Origin: Deinococcus ruber
Lineage (GTDB): Bacteria; Deinococcota; Deinococci; Deinococcales; Deinococcaceae
Assembly: GCF_014648095.1 (NCBI RefSeq)
Contig: NZ_BMQL01000088.1
Span: forward strand, 1-11,665
Length of the DNA: 11,665 nucleotides
Reading direction: 5' to 3'
Made by a program: the position numbers and the translations under genes
Shown here: in pieces, positions 1-6,142 of the stretch
Position numbering within the stretch: the first letter of the stretch is position 1
How the letters are laid out: the number at the start of each line of letters is the position of its first letter
The notes under the pieces: generated by a model
Told to the model about the DNA's origin: nothing
Seen by the model: the letters and a program-made list of their open reading frames with translations, nothing else
Databases searched by the model: none

Positions 1-83
1 CCACCTCCGCCATCATTCTACGCCCGCTGATCCCAGCGTTCTTGTGAATCAGACCACTAGACACGTAGCAGGGAAGACGCCAG

Positions 84-698
84 ATGTTCAACGGGTCTTC
101 ACGCTTGCCCCTTCAAGGAATGCTGCTGCGCGTCCAGACTGATTTCATGCCCTCTCAGCCGATCATCTTTCTCGATACCGAAACGGGCGGCCAGAATCCG
201 GCCATTCACTCGCTCCTGACCATCGGCCTCGTGACGCTTCAGGACGGCGAACCGACGCGCCCGCTGCATCTGCCGCTGCGCCACGAGACGTACAACGTGC
301 GCCCGGAAGCGATGGCGGTGAACGGCATCGACCTTCAGGCCCACCACGCACAGGCTCAGGACGCGGAAGCGGTGGCTCAGGCGATCCGCGACTATGCCGT
401 CGAGGTGGGGCGGGTCATGTTGGGCGGGCATAACTTCGGCTTCGATCTGGCGTTCCTGCGTCCGCTGCTGCCCGATCTGGGCAAGGTCTTCCGGCACGGC
501 TATACCGATACCAAGCTTGCCGCCCAGTTCCTGATTCATGCGGGCGTGCTGCCGAAGTCGGTGGGTACGCCGCTCGATCAGCTCGCCAAATACTTCGGCA
601 TCGAGTACGCCGCCCATGACGCCCTCGAAGACGCCCGGACGACGGCGCAGGTGTACGTGAAACTGATGGAGTTGGTACGGAAAGCTGATGAACAGTAG
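84..698 (+). CDS. DnaQ-like DEDDh 3'-5' exonuclease (stand-alone)
   Basis: 204 residues, an exonuclease-only protein of the DnaQ/RNase T superfamily that would remove nucleotides from 3' ends using two metal ions. Motifs seen: Exo I FLDTETGG (D31, E33), Exo [13 protein letters not shown] (D121) and Exo III HDALED (H178, D183), so the full DEDDh set is present. There is no BRCT, UvrC or polymerase domain, so it may be a proofreading-subunit-like or a repair/RNA exonuclease; the sequence alone does not decide. The start is uncertain. The ATG at 84 has a modest Shine-Dalgarno (AGGGA, 70-74, 9 bases away). The ATG at 147 would give a product starting six residues before the first beta strand, which is the more usual N terminus for this family, but it has no visible RBS or -10 box. 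The DinB-like gene follows 58 bases downstream on the same strand. Confidence 0.85.
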   Translation: MFNGSSRLPLQGMLLRVQTDFMPSQPIIFLDTETGGQNPAIHSLLTIGLVTLQDGEPTRPLHLPLRHETYNVRPEAMAVNGIDLQAHHAQAQDAEAVAQAIRDYAVEVGRVMLGGHNFGFDLAFLRPLLPDLGKVFRHGYTDTKLAAQFLIHAGVLPKSVGTPLDQLAKYFGIEYAAHDALEDARTTAQVYVKLMELVRKADEQ

Positions 699-722
699 TT
701 CGAAAGAGTGAGCATCGTTGTA

Positions 723-756
723 TTGACCCGGAAAGGTTCAACAGACATCATCGTCT
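723..756 (+). promoter_or_regulatory. Candidate leaderless promoter of the DinB-like gene
   Basis: TTGACC at 723-728 (5 of 6 to the -35 consensus), a 17-base spacer, then CATCAT at 746-751 (4 of 6 to the -10 consensus), 5 bases before the ATG at 757. No Shine-Dalgarno stands at the right distance from this ATG (the nearest GGAAAGG is about 20 bases away), which agrees with transcription starting at or next to the start codon. Confidence 0.45.
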
Positions 757-1251
757 ATGTCCGATTCGTTGTTGTACGGCCCTCCGCCTGAAACCCTGCG
801 GCTGCTCTTAGGACACGCCGATTTTGCTGCTCCCCAGCAGATTCTCGGCAATCTCAGCGCCCATCTGGCTGTTCGGCGGCTTCCAAATATTTCGCATACT
901 GTTGCTGAAATTGTGGGCCACATGCACAACAACATGCTTTATAACCTCGACCTGATTGAAGGCAGACAGGCGCTCAAACGTCCAGACTGGCCGCACGTTA
1001 CACAACAGGACTGGGCAGAACTGGTTACTGAATTTCTGAAAACACTGGATGTCCTGCTGCACTGTGCCCGCGACCCTGAACTTCTTGCACGTGTAGTCTT
1101 TCCGCCAACAGCGACTGAGCCGGGGTGGACGGTGGGCTACAAACTGGCCGTCAATGTCGCCAAGCACAACGCCTATCACTTCGGGCAAATTGTCATTCTC
1201 CGTCAGCTGCTGAGAGCCTGGCCGAGTGTGCCCCCAGAAGCTCAGTCCTGA
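757..1251 (+). CDS. DinB/YfiT-superfamily four-helix protein
   Basis: 164 residues. The C-terminal signature KHNAYHFGQIVILRQL (K136 to L151) is the typical last helix of the DinB superfamily, with H137 and H141 as metal ligands. H55 or H57 in the segment VGHMHNNM is the likely third ligand. Superfamily members bind a divalent metal in a four-helix bundle; some are thiol-dependent S-transferases (bacillithiol or mycothiol type), many have no known activity, and despite the name few take part in DNA repair. The substrate cannot be read from the sequence. The gene uses more AT-ending codons (TTG, TTA, AAT, ATT, TTT) than its neighbours, which hints at a different origin. It ends 51 bases from the convergent beta-CASP gene. 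Confidence 0.8.
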   Translation: MSDSLLYGPPPETLRLLLGHADFAAPQQILGNLSAHLAVRRLPNISHTVAEIVGHMHNNMLYNLDLIEGRQALKRPDWPHVTQQDWAELVTEFLKTLDVLLHCARDPELLARVVFPPTATEPGWTVGYKLAVNVAKHNAYHFGQIVILRQLLRAWPSVPPEAQS

Positions 1252-1302
1252 CACTCCTGCTGCTTGATGGCTGTCAACGCGGCGACAGGGCGCGTTCTTT
1301 GG

Positions 1303-2760
1303 CTATTCCCCCGCTTCTGCCCGTCCTTCTCTGGGCGGGTTCACCGTCAGGCCCGGTGGTCTACCGCCCGGAAAGTGGGTGCTCTGAAGGTCCACGCTAC
1401 CCTCTTTCGGCATGATGTCGGCGGTGCGGCCCTGGCCTTCCAGTACGCCCAGAAAGGTTTCCATCACGTTCACCTCGCCGTGAACCAGCCAGATTTTGGC
1501 GTTCCCGGTGGCCTGCACCCACGCCAGCAGGTCATCCTGGTCGGCGTGGGCCGAGAAGCCGCCGATGGTATGCACTTTGGCCCGCACCGCGATCTCCTCG
1601 CCCATGATCCGCACCTTGTCGGCTCCCTCCACGATGCGCCCGCCCAGGCTGCTGGGCGACTGATAACTCACGATCACCAGGCTGGTGGTGGGCTTCCAGA
1701 GCTGGTGCTTCAGGTGGTGCTGAATGCGGCCACCCGTCATCATGCCGTTGCCCGCCAGAATGATGGCCGCGCCGTCGTAGCGATTCAGGCGCTGCGATTC
1801 CTGCGAGGTCGTGACCACGTGCAGGGTGCTGGGCCGGAAGGGGTCTTCGCCGCTCCGCAGAATCTCGCGCACTTCCGGGCGCAGTTCGTCGCCGTACTCG
1901 AAATACTCGTTGGTAGCGCGGGCGGCCATCGGGCTATCGAGAAAGATTGGAATGCGCGGCACCTGCCCGCTCTCCATCAGGTGTTTCAGGGTGTACAGAA
2001 TGACCTGTGTGCGCTCGATGGCAAAGCTGGGAATCAGGATTTTGCCACCCAGCCGCACGCTCTGAGACAGCACCTGCGCGAATTCCTGCACCGTCTGGGC
2101 CAGGGGGCGGTGGGTGCGGTCGCCGTAGGTGGTTTCGATCAGCACCGCGTCGGCATCGGGGGGCAGCGTGAAATCCTGTTGCAGTCCGCTTTCCCGGTTG
2201 CCCAGGTCGCCGGAAAACACCACCCGGCCTTCTGGCCCGTCCAGCACCAGAAACGCGCTGCCCAGAATATGCCCGGCCCGCTCGGCCCGCACCCGGACTT
2301 TGCCGACCTGCAAGGTTTCCCCGAACACCAGCTGGGGCCGCAGCAGCGCCAGCGTGTTATGAACGTCTTCCTCGTCGTACAGCGGCTCTTCCACGCTCTT
2401 CTCGTCGCCGCTGCGCCGTGCCCAGCGCACCTCGCGGCTGTAGCTCTCGACCTGAATGCGGGCGCTGTCGAGCAGTACCGTTTCGGTCAGGGCGGCGGTG
2501 GGCTGGGTGCAGTAGATCGGGCCGCGAAAGCCGCGCTTGTACAGCAGTGGCAGCCGGCCCACGTGGTCGAGGTGGGCGTGCGTCAGCAGCACCGCGTCCA
2601 GGCGAGACGGATCGAAGGGAAAAGCCTCGCGGTTGCGTGCCTCCAGCGTGTCTTCACCCTGAAACAGCCCGCAGTCGATCAGCAGTTCCATGCCGCCCAG
2701 ATGCAGGAAATGCCCGCTGCCAGTCACAGTTTCGGCGGCCCCGATGCTTTGCAAGTGCAT
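1303..2760 (-). CDS. Beta-CASP metallo-beta-lactamase, RNase type
   Basis: 485 residues. The N-terminal metallo-beta-lactamase motif is HAHLDH (61-66), followed by GHILGSAFL with a metal-binding His and FSGDLG with the bridging Asp. The beta-CASP part shows [26 protein letters not shown] (402-407, H405) and VHGE (H427). This is the CPSF73-like layout also seen in the Thermus thermophilus RNA-degrading protein TTHA0252, so a zinc-dependent endo- or exoribonuclease is the best guess; it is not RNase J, because the overall length and C-terminal domain differ. It is somewhat longer than the Thermus protein (about 430 residues, from memory), with a Pro/Gly/Glu-rich tail after residue 455. The ATG at 2760 lies 5 bases after a TACACT -10 box and has no Shine-Dalgarno. 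The gene is divergent from usp, with 90 bases between start codons. Confidence 0.9.
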   Translation of the reverse strand: MHLQSIGAAETVTGSGHFLHLGGMELLIDCGLFQGEDTLEARNREAFPFDPSRLDAVLLTHAHLDHVGRLPLLYKRGFRGPIYCTQPTAALTETVLLDSARIQVESYSREVRWARRSGDEKSVEEPLYDEEDVHNTLALLRPQLVFGETLQVGKVRVRAERAGHILGSAFLVLDGPEGRVVFSGDLGNRESGLQQDFTLPPDADAVLIETTYGDRTHRPLAQTVQEFAQVLSQSVRLGGKILIPSFAIERTQVILYTLKHLMESGQVPRIPIFLDSPMAARATNEYFEYGDELRPEVREILRSGEDPFRPSTLHVVTTSQESQRLNRYDGAAIILAGNGMMTGGRIQHHLKHQLWKPTTSLVIVSYQSPSSLGGRIVEGADKVRIMGEEIAVRAKVHTIGGFSAHADQDDLLAWVQATGNAKIWLVHGEVNVMETFLGVLEGQGRTADIMPKEGSVDLQSTHFPGGRPPGLTVNPPREGRAEAGE

Positions 2761-2765
2761 GCGCC

Positions 2766-2771
2766 AGTGTA
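2766..2771 (-). promoter_or_regulatory. Start-proximal -10 box of the beta-CASP gene
   Basis: On the minus strand TACACT stands 5 bases before the ATG at 2760, matching TANNNT. No good -35 is visible at 16-18 bases. The arrangement implies a leaderless mRNA. Confidence 0.5.
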
Positions 2772-2837
2772 CCCGATGAGACTTTGTAGCCGAGAAGACT
2801 TTCAGCGTTTCTTAAATTCCTCTTAGACGTTGTGGGT

Positions 2838-2852
2838 ATACGCTCAGCGTAT
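2838..2852 (+). promoter_or_regulatory. -10 box inside a perfect inverted repeat over the usp start
   Basis: ATACGC (2838-2843), TCA spacer, GCGTAT (2847-2852) form a perfect 6-3-6 inverted repeat that runs into the ATG at 2851. TACGCT (2839-2844), a TANNNT -10 box 6 bases before the ATG, lies inside it. The repeat could be a repressor operator or chance; if transcription starts at the ATG it cannot be an RNA hairpin. Confidence 0.4.
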
Positions 2853-3321
2853 GACCAATCCTGAAGGCATTCCAACCTCTCAATCCGCCGCATTTCAGAA
2901 GATCGCCGTGGGCGTCGATTTCTCGCCCAGCGCCCGCGCCGCCCTGTCGCTGGCCCGTCAGCGCTTTCCCGGCGCTCAGCTCAAGCTGATTCACGTCGTG
3001 GATGCCCGCGCCGGAGCCGTGCCCGACTTCTCGACCGGGGGCAGCGTTCCGGTCATGCCCGACGTGCAGGTGCTGGGCGAACTGTCGGCCAGCGACGAAC
3101 GCCAGCTCGACCGGCTGGCTCTTCAGGGCGAGGAAGAAGAGGTAGTAATGGGCGACCCTGCCGCCACGCTGGTCGAGGCAGCGCAGATGTGGGGAGCCGA
3201 TCTGCTGGTGGTCGGAACGCACGCCCAGGGAGTGCTGGACCACTTCTTCGAGGGATCGGTGGCCGAAGCGGTGCAGCGGCGCTCGAAGATTCCGGTGCTG
3301 GTCGTGCCGCTGGGTGCCTGA
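2851..3321 (+). CDS. Universal stress protein (UspA family)
   Basis: 156 residues, a single Usp domain, the usual family length. It opens with KIAVGVDFSPSARAAL (D23 in the nucleotide-binding first strand), continues with GDPAATLVEAA (101-111) and ends with the nucleotide-binding stretch VVGTHAQGVLDHFFEGSVAEAV (121-141) and PVLVVPLG. The usual ATP motif is G-2X-G-9X-G(S/T); here the second Gly is Ala125 (G122-T-H-A125-nine residues-G135-S136), so ATP binding may be altered. Usp proteins are cytoplasmic, usually dimeric and induced by stress. The ATG at 2851 is chosen over the TTG at 2830 because a TACGCT -10 box ends 6 bases before it. It is divergent from the beta-CASP gene. Confidence 0.9.
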   Translation: MTNPEGIPTSQSAAFQKIAVGVDFSPSARAALSLARQRFPGAQLKLIHVVDARAGAVPDFSTGGSVPVMPDVQVLGELSASDERQLDRLALQGEEEEVVMGDPAATLVEAAQMWGADLLVVGTHAQGVLDHFFEGSVAEAVQRRSKIPVLVVPLGA

Positions 3322-3661
3322 GCATCCGCACGATGAGGCCGCATGAAGCCGTGCCAATCTTCTGGGGGCCGTATGCCAAATCTGACAGGGGGCTGAAATG
3401 GCGTGTGATATCATCACCGCAAGTTGAAGACCTGCGGCGTACTTTCTGTACCTGGCCTCCCGGAGCTGTTCGGAGGTTCGGGCGGACGCGGCAGGCTCGG
3501 CCCGACAGGCAGCATTTCGCTGCGGCTTTCTACTCCTGAGCGCCATGAAGTTTCTACTGAAACAGACAACAATCTGAACGAATACGGTGGGGTTGTCCTT
3601 GGGGCGGCCCCGTCTGCATTCTGACAGAGTGTCGTCACCCCCACTTCTGGAGGTACTTTCT
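3322..3661 (+). promoter_or_regulatory. 340-base gap: promoter plus structured leader or ncRNA
   Basis: No protein gene is supported here. An extended -10 (TGA followed by TATCAT, 3406-3414) predicts a transcript from about 3421. Block 1 (3422-3534): a closing helix of 3422-3432 with 3524-3534 (nine pairs including one G-U, two mismatches) encloses four hairpins: GTAC/GTAC 3439-3451, CCTCC/GGAGG 3456-3476, TCGGGC/GCCCGA 3478-3505 and GCAGC/GCTGC 3509-3523. Block 2 (3587-3644): GTGGGG (3587-3592) pairs with CCCCAC (3639-3644) around hairpins GGGG/CCCC 3601-3611 and GACA/TGTC 3623-3633, ending 4 bases before the Shine-Dalgarno of the HTH gene. It could be a long regulatory leader of that gene, a separate small RNA, or both. 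I do not recognise a known RNA family. Pairings were found by eye without energy calculation. Confidence 0.4.
3406..3414 (+). promoter_or_regulatory. Extended -10 promoter in a GTGAT/ATCAC inverted repeat
   Basis: TGA then TATCAT (5 of 6 to consensus) forms an extended -10. It sits inside a perfect inverted repeat GTGAT-ATC-ATCAC (3405-3417), which could be an operator. CTGACA at 3382-3387 resembles a -35 but is 21 bases away, too far for a normal spacer; extended -10 promoters can work without a good -35. Confidence 0.45.
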
Positions 3662-3865
3662 GTGACACTGCGTGAACAGTTCCATACCCTGCCCAAGCTC
3701 CTGAAAGTCAGTGAAGTGGCCGAGTTTACCGGAACTCACGAACGCACCGTGCGCCGCTGGATCAGAGAAGGACGGCTGGGAGCCGTGGAAAGTCCGATTG
3801 GAATTCGGGTCTCAAGGCGCTCGCTGTGGCGCTTCCTGGGTCTTGATCTGGCGATGACCGCCTAA
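3662..3865 (+). CDS. Small BldC/excisionase-like HTH DNA-binding protein
   Basis: 67 residues from a GTG start. Residues 13-60 match a MerR-like winged helix-turn-helix (HTH_17/excisionase fold): LLKVSEVAEFTGTHERTVRRW forms the helix-turn-helix and IREGRLGAVESPIGIRVSRRSL the wing and following helix. It has no effector domain, as in actinobacterial BldC or phage excisionases. With no integrase nearby, a small transcription regulator is the likelier role. The start is set by a strong Shine-Dalgarno, GGAGGT at 3649-3654, 7 bases before GTG. An in-frame ATG at 3587 would add 25 residues unlike the family and lies in the predicted leader structure. This is one of the few genes here with a clear ribosome binding site, so it probably has a real 5' leader, about 240 bases from the promoter at 3406-3414. 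Confidence 0.85.
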   Translation: MTLREQFHTLPKLLKVSEVAEFTGTHERTVRRWIREGRLGAVESPIGIRVSRRSLWRFLGLDLAMTA

Positions 3866-3941
3866 GAGAGAGCTGCCAGAACAGCAGACAGAACCCAGCT
3901 TCGGCAGGCGGCGAACAGGGACCGGGCGGGGTCTGGCAGGC

Positions 3942-3947
3942 TACACT
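3942..3947 (+). promoter_or_regulatory. Start-proximal -10 box (TACACT)
   Basis: TACACT lies 7 bases before the GTG at 3955. The octamer GCTACACT and the 7-base spacing to a GTG are the same as at 7521-7535. No convincing -35 or Shine-Dalgarno is seen. Confidence 0.5.
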
Positions 3948-3954
3948 GCTCGCC

Positions 3955-4638
3955 GTGCCCGACCTGACGCCTGAAACGCCGACCATGCTGCGTGCCCTGC
4001 TTGTTGCCGGAGACGAACAGCAGGCACTGACGCTGCTGCAAGACGCCCTCCCGGCACAGTACGCCGCTGCTGCGGCAGAAGCCCTGTCAGCGGGTCGCCC
4101 CCGTCTGGCCGCTCGCTGGGCTGCCGGGCACGCTCCGCTGCTGCACGCCGCCGCGCTGCTCAGGCTGGGGGCGTCAGAGCAGGTACTGTCGCTGCTGGAA
4201 TCCCTGCCTGCGTCGGCGCGGGTGCAGGTGCTGCGGGCGCGGGCGCTGGGCACGCTGCCTGCTGCCGAAGCAGCTGTCCGACTGGCCCGCCGTGAGGGAG
4301 ACGCCCCCGCCCTGATTGCCGCCGTGACACTGCTGGGAGAGCGGCTGTTGCCTGCCGACCCCAGAGCGGCGCTGCTGGCCCTGGCAGAAGGGTTGAAGGT
4401 GGCCGAACAACTGAACGAGGAAGCCGACGCCCATCTGCTGGCGGTGCTGGCTCACGTTCAGGCGCGGCTGGGCGGCGCTGGAAAGGCCCGCAAGACGGCG
4501 CAGAAGGCACTGGACCGCAGCTCGCCGCGCAGTCCGGCAAGGGCCGTGGCACTGCTGGCACTGGAACGCCCGGAAGACGCAGAAGCTGAGCGCACAGCCG
4601 GGGAACTGAGCCTCGACTGGGTGCGAGCCTTCCACTGA
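3955..4638 (+). CDS. Ala/Leu-rich helical-repeat protein of unknown function
   Basis: 227 residues from a GTG. I do not recognise a family. The sequence is almost all amphipathic alpha helix, very rich in Ala, Leu, Arg and Glu, with helix pairs such as EQQALTLLQDALPAQYAAAA near 20-39, AEAAVRLARREGDAPALIAA near 103-122 and AHLLAVLAHVQARLGGAGKA near 158-177. This resembles a degenerate TPR or other alpha-solenoid scaffold. No signal peptide, membrane segment or catalytic motif is visible. The start fits the TACACT box 7 bases upstream. It is convergent with the P450 gene, with stop codons 25 bases apart. It is real rather than a shadow: the promoter context fits and the competing frames across it carry no recognisable domain. 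Confidence 0.7.
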   Translation: MPDLTPETPTMLRALLVAGDEQQALTLLQDALPAQYAAAAAEALSAGRPRLAARWAAGHAPLLHAAALLRLGASEQVLSLLESLPASARVQVLRARALGTLPAAEAAVRLARREGDAPALIAAVTLLGERLLPADPRAALLALAEGLKVAEQLNEEADAHLLAVLAHVQARLGGAGKARKTAQKALDRSSPRSPARAVALLALERPEDAEAERTAGELSLDWVRAFH

Positions 4639-4663
4639 TCCAGACCACCCCTAAGGCTGCCCG

Positions 4664-5905
4664 CTACACGCTCCGAACGTCCATCCTCTCCAGGCCGCGA
4701 ATGACGAAGCCGCCCCCATACCCGAACTCGTCTACTTCCAGGCGCGGAAAGGCCAGCGCCAGCGCCCGCAGACTGGCGCTCAGTTCCAGGCGGGCCAGCG
4801 GCGCACCCAGGCAATAATGAATGCCCAGCCCGAAGGTCAGGTGCGGATTGGGGTCGCGGCCCAGTCGCAGCTCGCCGGGCGCGTCGAATTTGCGCGGGTC
4901 GCGGTTGCCACTGGCGTACAGCAGCGCCAGTTTCTGCCCCGGCTGCACTGGTACGCCTGCCACCTCGGTTTCTTCCTGCACCCAGCGCTCGAACATCGGC
5001 AGCGGGGTGTCGAAGCGCAGCAGTTCTTCCATCGCCGTTCTGAAATAGCTCTCGGGCGCGTTCTGCTGGGCCGCCTGCACCACGTCCTGCCACTGCCCGC
5101 TGCGCCACAGGTTCAGTACACCCGCTGTCAGACCGTTCACACTGGCCTCGTGCCCGGCGTTCAGCAGCAGGATGCAGGTATCCACGAGTTCCTGTTCGCT
5201 CAGTCGCTCGCCCGCCTGCTCTACTTCCGCAAGTGCTGTAATCAGGTCGTCCTGGGGGTTGGCCCGGCGCTGGCGCAGCAGACTTCGCAGCAGCGCCGAG
5301 AAGTCCAGCACCGCTCGCTCTGCCTCAGAAATGGCCTGATCGGACGGATTCAGCTCGTACAGCCGCACGATGGCCGCCGACCAGGGCCGCAGCTGATGGC
5401 GCTCTTCCTGCGGCACGCCTAGCAGTTCGGCAATCACCGTCACGGGCAGCGGCTCGGAATAGTCGCGTACCAGATCGAAGGTTTCGCGCTCCCGCAGCCC
5501 TTCGACCACGCCCTCCACGATGCTTCCAATTCGTTCGCGCAGCCCTTCCACCCGGCGCGGCGTGAAGGCGAGCTGCACCAGCGAACGCAGGCGAGTGTGC
5601 TTGGGCGGCTCGGAATCGAGCAGATGATTGCTGTTGAAGGCGTCGAAACTGGCGCGGCGCGGGTCGGCGTTCAGGTGGGGCAGTGCGCCCTCATCGCGTG
5701 ACAGGACATTGTGGGCGCTGCGCCCGAAGCGGCGGCTGTCCTTGAGTACCCGCGCTATGTCGTCGTAGCGCGTGATGAACAGCCGTTCCTGCTGCCAGAA
5801 GGCGGGCGTGGCCTCGCGCACCGCGTCGAGCGCCGGGTACGGGTCGCGGATGAACTCGGGGGCTGTCAGGTCGAGGGAGAAGGGAGACGCGTCGGGAACG
5901 GACAT
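4664..5905 (-). CDS. Cytochrome P450 (soluble bacterial type)
   Basis: 413 residues, the normal length for a soluble bacterial class I P450 needing separate ferredoxin and reductase; none is encoded nearby. Seen in order: C-helix HTRLR (103-107), I-helix NAGHEAS (249-255), ExxR as E294-L-L-R297, and the haem loop FGLGIHYCLG (358-367) with Cys365 as the axial ligand. The I-helix normally reads (A/G)Gx(D/E)T; here the conserved Thr is Ala254 followed by Ser255, which may alter oxygen activation or substrate class. There is no N-terminal membrane anchor. The substrate is unknown. Deinococcus has a P450 (CYP287) that hydroxylates carotenoid rings, but I cannot tell whether this is its ortholog, and no carotenoid genes are present here. 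The ATG at 5905 is 5 bases after a TACGCT -10 box. It is divergent from ohr. Confidence 0.92.
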   Translation of the reverse strand: MSVPDASPFSLDLTAPEFIRDPYPALDAVREATPAFWQQERLFITRYDDIARVLKDSRRFGRSAHNVLSRDEGALPHLNADPRRASFDAFNSNHLLDSEPPKHTRLRSLVQLAFTPRRVEGLRERIGSIVEGVVEGLRERETFDLVRDYSEPLPVTVIAELLGVPQEERHQLRPWSAAIVRLYELNPSDQAISEAERAVLDFSALLRSLLRQRRANPQDDLITALAEVEQAGERLSEQELVDTCILLLNAGHEASVNGLTAGVLNLWRSGQWQDVVQAAQQNAPESYFRTAMEELLRFDTPLPMFERWVQEETEVAGVPVQPGQKLALLYASGNRDPRKFDAPGELRLGRDPNPHLTFGLGIHYCLGAPLARLELSASLRALALAFPRLEVDEFGYGGGFVIRGLERMDVRSV

Positions 5906-5910
5906 ACCTC

Positions 5911-5916
5911 AGCGTA
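5911..5916 (-). promoter_or_regulatory. Start-proximal -10 box of the P450 gene
   Basis: On the minus strand TACGCT stands 5 bases before the ATG at 5905, the same hexamer as upstream of usp. The GAGGT directly against the ATG is too close to act as a Shine-Dalgarno. Confidence 0.5.
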
Positions 5917-5961
5917 CCGCCTTCAACCGGAACGACGCGCCCCGCCGTTTCCGCCGTCGGA

Positions 5962-5994
5962 CTGCCAGCTGTTTCGCTGAAGGCCGTCTGGCAG
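5962..5994. repeat. 7-bp inverted repeat between P450 and ohr
   Basis: CTGCCAG (5962-5968) and CTGGCAG (5988-5994) are perfect inverted copies with a 19-base loop, in the 237-base divergent region. It may be a protein-binding site or a weak hairpin. It does not resemble the AT-rich OhrR operator known from other bacteria. Confidence 0.3.
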
Positions 5995-6046
5995 GCAGCG
6001 ACGTGTTGACTGTGCGACCGTCCAGCCGGTTTTGTTCTGCTCAGAA

Positions 6047-6052
6047 TATGAT
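6047..6052 (+). promoter_or_regulatory. Possible -10 box for ohr
   Basis: TATGAT matches 5 of 6 of the -10 consensus and lies 90 bases before the ohr start. It would leave a leader of about 80 bases that contains the Shine-Dalgarno. No -35 stands at the proper distance (TTGACT at 6006-6011 is 35 bases away). Confidence 0.3.
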
Positions 6053-6142
6053 GGCCGCGTTTTTCCTTCCGGTTTCTTTAAGCGTGCCGACTTCACCGTC
6101 TCATTTGTGAGGCGGGCGCAGCATGGCGGGCGGAGGTTCAAC

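Noticed and set aside
1..83. Possible 3' end of an upstream plus-strand gene (a frame ending in TGA at 45-47)
   Set aside because: Only 14 codons are visible, with no recognisable sequence. Nothing else in these 83 bases is supported beyond the weak ribosome binding site of the exonuclease gene.
1271..1297. CTGTC/GACAG hairpin between the convergent DinB-like and beta-CASP genes as a terminator
   Set aside because: The stem is only 5 bp with an 8-base loop and is followed by GGCGCGTTCTTT rather than a T-run. Too weak to call.
1264..2826. A 520-codon open frame on the plus strand
   Set aside because: It lies opposite the beta-CASP gene, which has all its catalytic motifs. The plus-strand product is His/Gln/Ala-rich with no domain, typical of an antisense shadow in GC-rich DNA.
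3421..3535. SRP 4.5S RNA or 6S RNA in the structured gap
   Set aside because: The conserved GGAAGG/AGCAG apical sequence of SRP RNA is absent, and the multi-hairpin layout is not the single long bulged helix of 6S RNA.
2812..3696. A 294-codon open frame on the minus strand
   Set aside because: It covers the antisense of usp and the structured gap and contains no recognisable domain.
3662..3865. Phage excisionase and an integrated element next to it
   Set aside because: The HTH fold is shared with excisionases, but there is no integrase, attachment-site repeat or other phage gene in the window.
5906..5910. GAGGT directly before the P450 ATG as a Shine-Dalgarno
   Set aside because: There is no space between it and the start codon. 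The TACGCT -10 box at 5 bases explains the start better.
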